A stretch of DNA of 31,367 bases, taken from UBA8108 sp965659285. GTDB lineage: Bacteria; Planctomycetota; UBA8108. The notes under the pieces were generated by a model, which ran no database searches, had not been told where the DNA came from, and saw only the letters and a list, made by a program, of their open reading frames with translations. The translations under genes were made by a program, and so were the position numbers. Below are positions 1 to 8,416 of this stretch, piece by piece. Position 1 is the first letter of the stretch. Every line of letters starts with the position of its first letter. The stretch spans positions 1 to 31,367 of the forward strand of contig CBFHWB010000034.1 of assembly GCA_965659285.1 (NCBI GenBank), in the 5' to 3' direction.

Positions 1-384
1 GATCGCGGGGGCCCTCGAGACCATGGTCTCCAGCGTCAACGCATCTTCTATCCGGCTCACCTGGGCCTCGAAGCGGTAGCCGCCGCTGGCCGTGTCAGGG
101 ACCTCAAAAGGAACATGAACCCGCCCATCCTCCCCGGTCATCCCGCTGAAGAGCTGCGCGACAATCCTCTCGCCATCGAGGAGCCTGACGATGGCTCGGC
201 GCGAGACCGGATCGCGAGTCTGGGCGTTGAAGGTCGTCAGGGTCAGGGCCGAGCTACCGCCGGAATGAATCTCCTTAGGCGCCATGAGCACCGCGGCATC
301 TTCAGCCGAGACCTGAAGAGAGGCTCCCAGAACCAGAAAGAAGGCCACGCCCGCCGCAATTCGAAGCCGCATTCGCCTGTTCAT
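1..384 (-). CDS. Exported alpha-2-macroglobulin-like (MG-domain) protein, N-terminal part
   Basis: The reading frame runs off the left edge of the window, so only the first 128 residues are seen. The ATG at 384 is preceded by an AGGAG ribosome site about 8 bases upstream. Residues 1-27 form a signal peptide: an Arg-rich start, a hydrophobic core, and a likely cut after Val-Ser-Ala. The mature part is a beta-rich stretch with phrases such as TFNAQTRDPVSRR, LFSGMTGEDGRVHVPFEVP and SGGYRFEAQV. These resemble the MG2-type macroglobulin domain of bacterial alpha-2-macroglobulins, which are envelope proteins that trap proteases. It could instead be another exported Ig-like or carboxypeptidase-regulatory-like domain. 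The thioester region that would decide this lies outside the window. Confidence 0.6.
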   Translation of the reverse strand, partial: MNRRMRLRIAAGVAFFLVLGASLQVSAEDAAVLMAPKEIHSGGSSALTLTTFNAQTRDPVSRRAIVRLLDGERIVAQLFSGMTGEDGRVHVPFEVPDTASGGYRFEAQVSRIEDALTLETMVSRAPAI

Positions 385-634
385 TTTGTCTACTCCTTTG
401 CCCGGCGGCATCCAGAAGCCCCGGCGTTCTTTTAATTAACATCCCCGATTCGGGAGGCCTGCGTTGCAGAACTACATCCTGTCGCAGCGGCCCAAGCCGC
501 GAACCTTCTTAGATTCTAATCCTGCCCGCCCGCGACCGGAAAAGAAAAAGTCAGCGGCGAGCCGCGCTTGAGGGTTCTGGCGTCTCGGGCTAAGCTGTTT
601 CTGGTCTTTACGGCAAACACCCGCACAGGCGATC

Positions 635-1111
635 ATGAACAAAACCAGCGAGCTGATTGAACGACTCAACGCCATCCTCCAGGCAGAGGAAACGGCTGAG
701 AACCGCCTGCGGAGGGCTGTTGAAGAAATCGCCGGCCAATTCGATGCGAGCTCCTGCACCTTCCATCGCGCGACCGAGGATCACAGCTTTCTCGAGCTGA
801 TCGCGCAGACCGGCCTGCCACCGCACATCGCCGAGCTGGCCGTTCGAATCCCCTTCGGCAAGGGGATGGCCGGCATCTGCGCCGAGCGGAGAGAGCCCGT
901 AACCATGTGTAACCTGCAGACGGACGACTCCGGGGTCGCCCGGCCCGCTGCGCGCGACACAAAAGTCGAGGGGGCCGTGGTTGTCCCGCTGCTCATCGAT
1001 GGCGAGGTTGCCGCCACGATCGGCATCGGCAAGAACGGAGAGTACGACTATTCCGAGGGCGAGGTGGACGCGCTTGGACAATGCGCGGCGGCCTTGATGT
1101 CCTCGCTATAG
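635..1111 (+). CDS. Stand-alone GAF-domain protein
   Basis: A 158-residue protein with a short helical lead (residues 1-30) and one GAF domain filling the rest. The typical GAF phrases are visible: IPFGKGMAGICAERREPV near the middle, CNLQTD, then EGAVVVPLLIDGEVAATIGIG and a closing YSEGEVDALGQCAAAL helix. GAF domains bind small ligands such as cyclic nucleotides or act as redox or light sensors. No kinase, cyclase or DNA-binding domain is attached, so it is probably a soluble single-domain sensor. It lacks the cysteine pattern I would expect of free methionine-R-sulfoxide reductase, so that function is not assigned. The start has only a weak ribosome site. It is divergent from the macroglobulin-like gene and convergent with the small lipoprotein. 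Confidence 0.75.
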   Translation: MNKTSELIERLNAILQAEETAENRLRRAVEEIAGQFDASSCTFHRATEDHSFLELIAQTGLPPHIAELAVRIPFGKGMAGICAERREPVTMCNLQTDDSGVARPAARDTKVEGAVVVPLLIDGEVAATIGIGKNGEYDYSEGEVDALGQCAAALMSSL

Positions 1112-1132
1112 CCCCGGGATCCGACGCCTGGG

Positions 1133-1429
1133 TCAGGGTCTTCGGCGAAACCTCCAGGCGCCCCGGCCTGCGGCCCGCTCAACCGTCATCATCATATGGT
1201 CAATGACCCGCCTGTCGACCCCCGCACGGTGAAGATCCAGGACGTCCTGGCTATCCATTACATAGACGGTACGAGATCGCTCAATCTCCCGGATGATCCC
1301 GTCGGAAGACTTGCCCTCCCGCGACAAGGCGATAATCTCCCTCGTTTCAAGTGGGTCGAGTACATATTGCCTTCGATGGCAACCGCTTACCGCCGCCAAC
1401 AGGATCAGTAAAAGCAGGACCGTTTTCAT
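1133..1429 (-). CDS. Small lipoprotein with a short helical repeat domain
   Basis: A 98-residue lipoprotein. The ATG at 1429 is chosen over an upstream in-frame start because it has a GAGG ribosome site 8 bases away and gives a clean lipoprotein signal. That signal is Met-Lys, a Leu-rich core, and lipobox VSGC with the lipidated cysteine at residue 17. The mature part contains the pattern EIIALSREGKSSDGIIREI followed by MDSQDVLDLHRAGVDRRVI. This resembles a small helical motif seen in many bacterial outer-membrane lipoproteins, in which two helix pairs each end in a 'G(V)xxxxVI' turn. The C-terminus is very basic (ends RFRRRP). No function can be assigned. It is convergent with the GAF gene, with 21 bases between the two stops. 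Confidence 0.7.
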   Translation of the reverse strand: MKTVLLLLILLAAVSGCHRRQYVLDPLETREIIALSREGKSSDGIIREIERSRTVYVMDSQDVLDLHRAGVDRRVIDHMMMTVERAAGRGAWRFRRRP

Positions 1430-1987
1430 TCTATTCGCCTCAGAGGCCTTCGCCTGTTCACCGCGCGCGGGACTCACCCGGCACGAGCCGAAACCAGAAT
1501 CGCACAGGAACTGGACACCCTGGTACCATTTTTAAGCGGAAAACGAAGACCCCGCAGACGCCAGGGCGGCCCCCACAGCTTCGATGCCGACCGGCAGGAC
1601 AAACACAACCTTTTAATTTTCGGTCAGTTACGGCCGATGGGCCGGGCCGCCCGCTTCCATATCGCCGTTTTTTGCGCGTTTGGGCACGGCACTTTCTATA
1701 TGGCCTTGTGTAAACAAAAGAAACAACCTGCGAGACCACTGACCCGAAAAAAACTGAACCAAACAATTCGAAAGGCCGGGTGCGCGCCGCCGCAGCCACA
1801 AGCTGCGGCCCCGATAACCTGCGCGACCTTGTCGCAGTTCCCCGACCGCGACATTAACCCGATCCGTTGGCTTCCCCTTGCCGACTGAATCTACCCCCTT
1901 CTATTCGCGACGGAGCACTCCCCCGACCCGTCCGACTAAACCCGAAACGCGGCCCGGCCTTTCAGCTTTCTCCTCCCCCCGCCGCCC
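1430..1987. other. Intergenic stretch of about 560 bp without a convincing gene
   Basis: Between the glycosyltransferase stop and the small lipoprotein start. Open frames here have no ribosome site and no recognisable protein. The base composition changes along it, with A/T runs around 1607-1750 and GC-rich flanks. One 7-bp stem with a 7-base loop (GCCGCAG at 1789-1795, CTGCGGC at 1803-1809) is visible but has no T-tract. The stretch may hold the promoter of the lipoprotein, but I could not pick a convincing -35/-10 pair. Confidence 0.5.
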
Positions 1988-2713
1988 TCAAGCTCCTCCA
2001 CTCTCCTTCGACCCCTTGCCGAGCTTACGATGCAGGCGCCGAACCTTGAACAAATCGAGCGCCATCTGGAACGGGCTGAACAGCCCCAGGCGGCTGTCGC
2101 CCGCCTCGTGCCATTCAACCGGAACCTCGACAATCGAATAGCCCAGGCGACGGGCGAGATAGAGCACTTCAACATCAAAGGCCCAACCCTCCAGGCGCTG
2201 GAGAGCCAGCACCTCGCGCGCCGCCTTCGAGCGGAACATCTTGAAGCCGCATTGGGTGTCGTGAATGCCCTTGAGCACCAGGACATGGACCAGGGTTCTC
2301 CAGCCCCAGGCCATGAGCTTGCGCGGCCAGCTTCGCCTGACCTGTTTCTCTCCGTCGAAACGTCGGCTTCCAATCGCCACATCGGCCCCGCCATCAAGCG
2401 CATCCAGAAGCGCCAGGGTCTCCTCTATAGGAGTCGACAGGTCGACATCGCTGAAGAGAACGGTGTCGAGCTCGGCCTCCAGCATGCCCCGCTTGACGGT
2501 CTCCCCCTTGCCCCGGTTGACCTCGTTGCGAAGATAGCGGACATCGGCGAACTCCCGCACCACCGCCTCGGTATCATCCGCCGAGCCATCATCGACGACA
2601 ATCAACTCGTAACGATCCAACTTCTCCCTGCAGAAGCTGGAGACACGGGCAAGCGTTTCGGGCAGACGCTCCGCCTCGTTGTAAGAGGGAAATACTATCG
2701 AGAGCTCTCGCAC
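1988..2713 (-). CDS. GT2 glycosyltransferase, dolichyl-phosphate glucosyltransferase-like
   Basis: A 241-residue family-2 glycosyltransferase. Visible motifs are the N-terminal FPSYNEAERL (8-17), the nucleotide-sugar loop VDDGS (40-44), the metal-binding DVD (89-91) followed by LSTP, and the family phrase DTQCGFKMF (152-160). This last phrase is typical of the ALG5/dolichyl-phosphate beta-glucosyltransferase-like branch. Enzymes of that branch move a sugar from a nucleotide donor to a polyprenyl-phosphate on the cytoplasmic side of the membrane. There is no C-terminal membrane segment, so it would act as a peripheral protein. The start is GTG at 2713 with AAGGAAG upstream. It lies 132 bases downstream of arfB on the same strand and may be the last gene of the pyrC-arfB unit. 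Confidence 0.85.
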   Translation of the reverse strand: MRELSIVFPSYNEAERLPETLARVSSFCREKLDRYELIVVDDGSADDTEAVVREFADVRYLRNEVNRGKGETVKRGMLEAELDTVLFSDVDLSTPIEETLALLDALDGGADVAIGSRRFDGEKQVRRSWPRKLMAWGWRTLVHVLVLKGIHDTQCGFKMFRSKAAREVLALQRLEGWAFDVEVLYLARRLGYSIVEVPVEWHEAGDSRLGLFSPFQMALDLFKVRRLHRKLGKGSKESGGA

Positions 2714-2845
2714 GAAGGCTTCCTTTCAGATTTGCTGTCCGGGCGGCCCGGACCATCGGGTCCGAAGAGATCATAACCGCAGACTTAACAGAACACAGGG
2801 AGAGAACCGCGCCTATTAAGAGACGATGGCAGTCGGCCTCTTTAT

Positions 2846-3244
2846 TCAATCCTCCGGCAAAGAACGCCGCCGTGACTTGATGTCCGAACGCCTCTTTTTG
2901 TGTTTCAGTCGACGTTCATTCGAGGCCTTCGTCTTCCGGGTGGGCACTCGCCGCTGCGGCCGCTTCGCGGCCTTCTCGAGCAATTCCCCCAGCTTCTCGA
3001 TACAGTCCTCGATATTGCGCCCCTGGCTGCGGAAGCGGGAAGACACGACGATGAACTCCCCCTCGCGATTGAGGCGCCCGGGATGAAGGGTGGCCAGCCG
3101 GGCACGCGTCGCCGGAGGGATCCAGGCCGCGCTCTCAAGATGAAAACGCACCTCCACCCGGGTCGCGACCTTATTGACATTCTGCCCGCCCGGACCGCTT
3201 GAGCGCGAAAAGCTGATCTGCAATTCTTCGCGGGGGATCTTCAT
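2846..3244 (-). CDS. arfB: Alternative ribosome-rescue factor ArfB (peptidyl-tRNA hydrolase, YaeJ-like)
   Basis: A 132-residue protein with the release-factor catalytic domain only. FSRSSGPGGQNVNKVATRVEV carries the GGQ triplet at residues 19-21, which triggers hydrolysis of peptidyl-tRNA. The very basic C-terminal tail (about 94-128, with RPQRRVPTRKTKAS and RRLKHKKRRSDIKSRRR) is the part that, in ArfB, enters the empty mRNA channel of stalled ribosomes. There is no codon-recognition domain, unlike prfA in this same window. The frame stays open upstream to 3340, but ATG 3244 is chosen because MKIPREELQISFSR matches the family start. It begins 4 bases after the pyrC stop, so the two are surely co-transcribed. 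Confidence 0.92.
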   Translation of the reverse strand: MKIPREELQISFSRSSGPGGQNVNKVATRVEVRFHLESAAWIPPATRARLATLHPGRLNREGEFIVVSSRFRSQGRNIEDCIEKLGELLEKAAKRPQRRVPTRKTKASNERRLKHKKRRSDIKSRRRSLPED

Positions 3245-3248
3245 GCGC

Positions 3249-4511
3249 TCAGTCAAGCTGTGGATAGATGTTGCCGCGAACGATGGTGTGGCTGACCCGC
3301 CCGGGAAACGTGACGCCCTCAAAAGGGGACCAGCCGGCACGGCTCTTGATTCCAGAGCGGCGCACCGTAAAGCTCTCCTTTTTCAAAACCGTCAGCGACC
3401 CGACAAAACCTGGCTCAACCCGTCCGTAGCGATGGGGAAGGTATCGGCCCAGAAAACGTCCCGGCACCTCGCAACAGGCTCGCTGGATCGTCTGCAGATC
3501 GAAGCCCTCCTCGAGCAGCCAGAAGAGAAAGGCGCCAAACGTGTCGAGCTGGGTTACGCCTGAGATGCCGCGGTCTTTTTCTTCCAGGGTGTGCGGGGCG
3601 TGGTCGGTGGCGAGACACTCGATGTCTCCTGAGCGCAAGCCCTCGATCAGGGCTATCCGGTCGAGCCGGGTGCGGATGGGCGGATTGCACTGCAGGTAGG
3701 AAGGGGTCGAGAAGGCCTGGGCGTTGTCCTGGTCGTAGTAGAGGTGGTGCGGAGTGACCTCGGTCGTGACGCGAAGCCCCCGCTTCCTGGCATCGCAAAT
3801 CAGCTCGAGACCCGCCGCGGTCGAAAGGTGACAGATATGAGGCCTGATCCCGTAGTCTTCGCCCATCCTGAGGATCAGCTCGATCGCCTCCACCTCCGCC
3901 TCCGGCGGGCGACGCAGGAAATGCGTTTCGGCGTCTTTATTGTCTTCAAGAATGACGGGGTCTTCCGCGTGAAAAGCGACGAATTGACCCTGGTACCTCG
4001 ACAGCGTCTCCCTGAGCACCTCCTCGTTTCTGAAGAAGAGGTGGCCGATGCTCGGACCCATGTAGGTTTTATAGGGCACCTCGAAAGAGAGCGGCCCGGT
4101 TCCCGGCCCGACGCCCGCGTAGAGCAGGATATCCACCAGGCTGCCTGCGGTCAGGCTCTTCTTCTTCCGGTAGCTTTCATCATCTACCGGCGCCTCGGGA
4201 TTGTTGGGCATCTCAACAATCGCCACGACGCCTCCGTTGACCGCCGCCTCGCCAGCTGTCTGAAAGGATTCCTTGTAGATCTCCTCGCCGGAGGGATCTT
4301 CACGCGCATGCACATGCTGGTCGATGATGCCGGCCAGGATGATGTGCTCATCGTCGAGCACAAGGTCTCCCGTCCCGCGCGCCTCGCCGGTCTCGACGAT
4401 CAGCCCGGTTGAGACGTCGATCTCAACCCGCCCACGCGCCAACTCCCCCGCGCCATCTGCTGGAACCAGGTTCCCCTCTACGATCACTAGATTGCTGGAC
4501 TTGGTAATCAT
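3249..4511 (-). CDS. pyrC: Dihydroorotase (class I, PyrC-like amidohydrolase)
   Basis: A 420-residue amidohydrolase that would interconvert N-carbamoyl-aspartate and dihydroorotate in pyrimidine synthesis, in the cytoplasm. The metal site is complete by eye: DQHVHAR (His66, His68, Arg70), a candidate carboxylated Lys148 in PYKTYMGP, His181 in FHAED, His228 in HICHLST, and Asp303 in ATDHAPHT. The closing beta-sandwich ends with the GRVSHTIVRGNIY phrase typical of dihydroorotases. The ATG has AAGGAG about 10 bases upstream. No other pyr gene is present, and it leads a short unit with arfB. Paralogous hydantoinase or allantoinase activity cannot be fully excluded, but the length and the CNPPIR and ATDHAPHT phrases favour dihydroorotase. 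Confidence 0.9.
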   Translation of the reverse strand: MITKSSNLVIVEGNLVPADGAGELARGRVEIDVSTGLIVETGEARGTGDLVLDDEHIILAGIIDQHVHAREDPSGEEIYKESFQTAGEAAVNGGVVAIVEMPNNPEAPVDDESYRKKKSLTAGSLVDILLYAGVGPGTGPLSFEVPYKTYMGPSIGHLFFRNEEVLRETLSRYQGQFVAFHAEDPVILEDNKDAETHFLRRPPEAEVEAIELILRMGEDYGIRPHICHLSTAAGLELICDARKRGLRVTTEVTPHHLYYDQDNAQAFSTPSYLQCNPPIRTRLDRIALIEGLRSGDIECLATDHAPHTLEEKDRGISGVTQLDTFGAFLFWLLEEGFDLQTIQRACCEVPGRFLGRYLPHRYGRVEPGFVGSLTVLKKESFTVRRSGIKSRAGWSPFEGVTFPGRVSHTIVRGNIYPQLD

Positions 4512-4598
4512 GCAAACTCCGCTCCTTGTCGGACCCGGAGCCTAACAGGGTCCCCGGCTGAAGTCCACATGTCCAGGCCGGGGGACGGGATAAACGGT

Positions 4599-4626
4599 TT
4601 GCAGTCTTTGAAGCTCTAGCTATATT
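4599..4626 (+). promoter_or_regulatory. Candidate sigma-70 promoter for tig
   Basis: TTGCAG (4599-4604), a 16-base spacer, then TATATT (4621-4626). The -10 matches five of six consensus bases; the -35 is weak. It would give a leader of about 180 bases before the GTG start of tig. Confidence 0.35.
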
Positions 4627-4732
4627 ACCGTTTGCCGCAAGGGTGACGGACACGCCGCTTTACCGTCCGCAACGCCCCGGCCCGACCAACGATGACGGGT
4701 GCGGCAGATCACGCCGCAAGAACAGCGGATAA

Positions 4733-4752
4733 CGGCAGGGGCAGCCCTGCCG
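4733..4752 (+). other. Perfect 8-bp hairpin in the tig leader
   Basis: CGGCAGGG (4733-4740), loop GCAG, CCCTGCCG (4745-4752). There is no T-run after it, so it is not a normal terminator. It sits about 60 bases upstream of the tig start codon and may be a structured element of the 5' leader or chance in GC-rich DNA. Confidence 0.35.
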
Positions 4753-4814
4753 GCCGGCCTTGCCCGCCCGTGATGCTTTCTCTCGAACAAACAACCCCCC
4801 AGGAAAGGATTCCC

Positions 4815-6377
4815 GTGAACACCGAACCGGAAATCGACAAAGAAGAAGAACCTTCGCCCGTCGATGAAGAAGAAATCGAGAACGAAACGGATGCTAAAGA
4901 TGAAGGCGGCGAGCCTGCGGCCGATGGCGGCGATGAGAACGGCGAGCCTGCCGAAGAGCTTCCGGAGGAAACCGGCAAGGAAGAAGCCGATGATGACGAT
5001 GACTCCCTGGGCGCGACCTGCACGATTGAGGACGCCGGCCCCTGCAAGAAGGTGGTGAAGGCGACCGTTCCGGTGGAAAAGGTCAAAAAGATCCTCGCCC
5101 ACAATTACGAAGAGCTCTCCTCGACGGTACGGCTGCCGGGCTTCCGGCGCGGGCGCGTACCGCGCCGGCTCCTTGAAAAGCGGTTTGGTGAAGATCTCGA
5201 AAAGGATGTCAAGGAGAGCCTCCTTGCCGAATCTTTCGACGAGCTGCTCGAAGACAAAGACCTGAAGGTGCTGGGGAGTCCGAGCTTCGACAAGATCGAG
5301 TTCAGCCCCGAAAGCGACTTTACCTACGAAGCGGAACTCCAGGTCTATCCCGAATTTGACCTGCCCGAATACAAGGGCATCGAGGTGGAGCGTGTCACGT
5401 CGGAGGTCGAAGAGGGGCGTTTCGACGAAGAGCTCGAGAAGCTTCTCAAGAGCCGTGCGGAGATGGTTGAGGTGGAACCTTCCAAGGCCGGGGGCGATGA
5501 CCAGTTCATTGGCAGCTACGAGCTCGTCGAGGAAGGCCGGGTGTTGAAGAGCGTTGGCCAGGCCGGCTTCGTGCCTGCCAGCGGCAACCTCGAGGCCTTC
5601 GCGATCGAAGATCTTGAGAAACTCGTGGAGGGCTGGGACCGCTCAAAGGCCGGCACCAACGATGGCGCCCCGCTTGAGATAGAGGTCACCGTTCCCGCGC
5701 ATTACCCCGACGAGGTTCTTCGCGGCCGGGAGGTACTCTTGCGCTTTGTACTTGAGAAAACCCAGACGGCCGAGCTGCCCGAGCTCGATGACGACTTCGC
5801 CAAGGGCCTGGGCGCCGAGAGCGCCGAAGACATCAAGGCGAAGATCGAGGAGCAGCTCCAGGGGGAGGTCGAAAGGAAAGATCAGCAAGAACTCGAGAAG
5901 AAGATTGTCGAGGCGCTTGTCGGCGGGCTTGAGCTTGAGCTGCCCGAGGATCTGATCGACCGCCAGAGAAAGGTCGCTGAAGAACGGGTCGCCCAGGAAT
6001 TGATCGCGGAAGAAAAGACTGAAGAAGAAATCAACGAGGAGAGGGCGAAGGCGGGCGAAGCTGCCGCTGAAGATCTTACCGGCGAACTGAAAGAATTTTT
6101 CCTGCTGGAAAAAATCGGCGAAAAAGAAAAGATCTTCGCCACCGAGGACGAGGTCGCCAACCGAATCCAGATGATGTCCATGGTCTACGGGGTTCCCCCG
6201 GCCGCCATGATGGGGCAGCTCCAGGAAAGCGGGAGAATCGATGAGATTCGCCAAACCCTGCGAAATGAGAAGGTTCGCGGCTTTTTAAGAGAAAAAGCGA
6301 GCATTATCGGAGACTCCCCGCAAAACGATGGGGATACGGAGGACTCAAAAGCCGATGAAGGAGTTGAGCAGGACTGA
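4815..6377 (+). CDS. tig: Trigger factor with a long acidic N-terminal extension
   Basis: A 520-residue ribosome-associated folding chaperone. The start is the GTG at 4815, supported by the strong AGGAAAGGA site at 4801-4809 five bases away; an upstream in-frame ATG lacks such a site. Residues 1-67 are almost only Glu, Asp, Gly, Pro and Ala. The ribosome-binding domain follows (about 68-190) with the signature GFRRGR at 109-114, which docks on ribosomal protein L23. Then come a divergent FKBP-like domain (about 225-330) and the long helical C-terminal domain ending with an acidic tail. Family members are usually about 430-450 residues and begin directly with the ribosome-binding domain, so the acidic leader is unusual. 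It is first in the tig-clpP-clpX run. Confidence 0.93.
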   Translation: MNTEPEIDKEEEPSPVDEEEIENETDAKDEGGEPAADGGDENGEPAEELPEETGKEEADDDDDSLGATCTIEDAGPCKKVVKATVPVEKVKKILAHNYEELSSTVRLPGFRRGRVPRRLLEKRFGEDLEKDVKESLLAESFDELLEDKDLKVLGSPSFDKIEFSPESDFTYEAELQVYPEFDLPEYKGIEVERVTSEVEEGRFDEELEKLLKSRAEMVEVEPSKAGGDDQFIGSYELVEEGRVLKSVGQAGFVPASGNLEAFAIEDLEKLVEGWDRSKAGTNDGAPLEIEVTVPAHYPDEVLRGREVLLRFVLEKTQTAELPELDDDFAKGLGAESAEDIKAKIEEQLQGEVERKDQQELEKKIVEALVGGLELELPEDLIDRQRKVAEERVAQELIAEEKTEEEINEERAKAGEAAAEDLTGELKEFFLLEKIGEKEKIFATEDEVANRIQMMSMVYGVPPAAMMGQLQESGRIDEIRQTLRNEKVRGFLREKASIIGDSPQNDGDTEDSKADEGVEQD

Positions 6378-6506
6378 AGACTTCCGGAGCCCTGGCGGCC
6401 CGGGAATTTTAAGGCCGGACCGGATTCTGCCCGATTTTGCTGAGGCAGGATGGGATAACATGCTCAACAATAGAAAAAAGACCGAAGTGAAGCAGGAGTT
6501 CTGAAA

Positions 6507-7112
6507 ATGCAAGCCAACTTGGTTCCAATCGTTGTCGAAAAAACAGGGCGCGGAGAGCGGTCGTACGACATCTTCTCCCGGCTCCTGAAAGACCGGATCA
6601 TCTTCATCGGGCCGTCCATCGACGATTATTCCTCGTCTCTCATCATCGCCCAGATCCTCTTCCTGATGAGCGACAATAAGAACCAGGACATCAACATCTA
6701 CATCAACTCCCCCGGCGGATCGGTTACCGCCGGGATGGCCATCTACGACACCATGCAGTTCGTCCCTTGCGACATCGCGACCTATTGTCTCGGACAGGCA
6801 TCGAGCATGGGCGCGGTATTGCTGGCCGCGGGAACCAGCGGCAAACGCCACGCGCTGCCGAACTCTCGTGTCATGATTCACCAGCCCTGGGGAGGAGCGG
6901 GCGGCACCGCGTCCGACATCCTCATCCAGTCCGAAGAGCTGAAGCGCTACAAGAACAGCCTGAACGATATCCTGGCCAAGCACACCGGACAGAAACTTAA
7001 AAAAATCGCGGTCGACACCGACCGTGATCACTTCATGACCGCTGAGCAGGCGAAAGAATACGGCCTGGTCGATGAGGTCATAGACACCTTGAGGGGAACG
7101 GAAGACGGGTAA
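6507..7112 (+). CDS. clpP: ATP-dependent Clp protease proteolytic subunit ClpP
   Basis: A 201-residue serine protease that forms the double-ring chamber into which ClpX feeds unfolded substrates. The catalytic triad is readable: Ser100 in GQASSMGAVLLAAG, His125 in RVMIHQPWGG, and Asp174 in TDRDHFMTAEQAKEYG. INSPGGSVTAGMAIYDTMQ gives the oxyanion strand. The ATG has AGGAG 9 bases upstream. The N-terminus is short, as expected for a subunit with only a small or absent propeptide. It follows tig by about 130 bases, and its stop overlaps the clpX start by one base (TAATG), so translation of the two is coupled. Confidence 0.97.
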   Translation: MQANLVPIVVEKTGRGERSYDIFSRLLKDRIIFIGPSIDDYSSSLIIAQILFLMSDNKNQDINIYINSPGGSVTAGMAIYDTMQFVPCDIATYCLGQASSMGAVLLAAGTSGKRHALPNSRVMIHQPWGGAGGTASDILIQSEELKRYKNSLNDILAKHTGQKLKKIAVDTDRDHFMTAEQAKEYGLVDEVIDTLRGTEDG

Positions 7113-8416
7113 TGCCAAGATCAGGGGGGCGCAGCACTACTGAGCGATGTTCTTTCTGCGACAAGAGCAAGCTCGAAGTTGAAAAGCTCATTCAGGGCGG
7201 GCGTCCCGGGATCTACATCTGCAATACCTGTGTCGAGATCTGCCACTCGATCATCGACGAAAGCAACGCGCCAGAGAGCGCGCCTCCCCTGTTTGTCGAG
7301 GAGATCCCGACCCCCCGACACATCGTCGGCGAGCTCGACGAATACATCATCGCCCAGGACCAGGCCAAGAAGGTCTTGTCGGTCGCGGTTCACAACCATT
7401 ACAAACGGCTGATACTCGAAGACGAAGGAACGGCGGAGGCCCATGTCGAAAAGAGCAATATGTTGCTGGTCGGGCCGACCGGCTGCGGCAAGACCGCCCT
7501 GGCCCGCGCCATGGCTACGCTGCTTGATGTGCCCTTCGCCATCGGCGATGCCACGACCCTCACCGAGGCGGGCTATGTCGGCGAGGATGTCGAGAACCTG
7601 ATCCTCAAGCTCGTGCAGAACGCCGACTACAATATTGAGCGCGCGGAACAGGGCATCATCTTTGTCGATGAGATCGACAAGGTCGGCCGGGCGACGGCCA
7701 ATGTCTCGATCACCCGGGATGTCTCGGGCGAGGGAGTGCAACAGAGCCTCCTCAAGCTGATCGAGGGAACGGTGGCAAACGTGCCGCCCCAGGGCGGCCG
7801 GAAACACCCCGAACAGCAATACCTCCAGGTCGACACCAGCAACATCCTGTTCATCTGCGGCGGCACCTTTACCGGGCTCGAAGACATCATCGCGAACCGG
7901 GTCGGAAGAAAGCAGATCGGCTTCAACCCCACCTGGGACAGCCACACCGCCGAGAACATCGTAGCCCGCAAAAGAATCATGAAGGAGCTGCAGGTCGAGG
8001 ACCTCGTTCAGTTTGGCATGATTCCTGAGTTCCTGGGCCGGCTGCCTGTCATCACGACTCTCTCTCCGCTAGACGAAGGAGACCTGGTCCGGGTGCTCCA
8101 GGAGCCTCGCGACGCCCTGGTCAAACAATACACCGAGCTGTTCCGGCTCAACGGCACCAAGCTCCGCTTTACCGCCAAGGCTCTGCGAGATCTCGCCGGC
8201 CTCGCGATCCATCGCGGCACCGGAGCCCGCGGCCTGCGCTCTATCCTCGAGGAGGTCATGCTGGACGTCCTCTACGAACTGCCCGAACACAAGGACGAGC
8301 TGCTTGAGTTCCTCGTTAACTCCGACGTGGTTCGCCATCGAACCTTCTCGAAAGGTAAAAAAGTCTTTCGTAAGAAGAATAAGGGCAAGGAAGCGGACAA
8401 AAGAGAATCGGCCTGA
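7112..8416 (+). CDS. clpX: ATP-dependent Clp protease ATP-binding subunit ClpX
   Basis: A 434-residue AAA+ unfoldase partner of ClpP. An N-terminal zinc-binding domain has four cysteines (13, 16, 37, 40) in CSFC and CNTC. The ATPase core shows Walker A GPTGCGKT (121-128), pore loop GYVGED (154-159), Walker B FVDEID (184-189), the ClpP-docking IGF loop (269-271), the arginine finger in PEFLGRLPV (Arg310) and sensor-2 GARGLR (371-376). The Walker A carries Cys where the E. coli protein has Ser. The C-terminus is a Lys/Glu-rich tail from about residue 415. It is translationally coupled to clpP through TAATG. Confidence 0.97.
   Translation: MPRSGGRSTTERCSFCDKSKLEVEKLIQGGRPGIYICNTCVEICHSIIDESNAPESAPPLFVEEIPTPRHIVGELDEYIIAQDQAKKVLSVAVHNHYKRLILEDEGTAEAHVEKSNMLLVGPTGCGKTALARAMATLLDVPFAIGDATTLTEAGYVGEDVENLILKLVQNADYNIERAEQGIIFVDEIDKVGRATANVSITRDVSGEGVQQSLLKLIEGTVANVPPQGGRKHPEQQYLQVDTSNILFICGGTFTGLEDIIANRVGRKQIGFNPTWDSHTAENIVARKRIMKELQVEDLVQFGMIPEFLGRLPVITTLSPLDEGDLVRVLQEPRDALVKQYTELFRLNGTKLRFTAKALRDLAGLAIHRGTGARGLRSILEEVMLDVLYELPEHKDELLEFLVNSDVVRHRTFSKGKKVFRKKNKGKEADKRESA

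Larger units (their letters stand above)
4512..4814. other. Divergent intergenic region between pyrC and tig
   Basis: About 300 bases between the divergent pyrC and trigger-factor genes. It contains the candidate tig promoter and a GC-rich leader hairpin, both listed separately. The tig frame is open back to 4692, but the upstream codons show no family similarity and are better read as untranslated leader. Confidence 0.5.

Noticed and set aside
1458..1799. A 113-codon minus-strand gene upstream of the small lipoprotein
   Set aside because: No ribosome site, Arg-rich random-looking composition, and overlap with the leader of the lipoprotein gene.
2030..2776. A 248-codon plus-strand open frame over the glycosyltransferase
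   Set aside because: It lies antisense to a gene with all GT2 motifs and shows no domain of its own.
4692..4814. N-terminal extension of trigger factor from the ATG at 4692
   Set aside because: No ribosome site precedes it and the codons cover a hairpin. The GTG at 4815 has a strong site five bases away.
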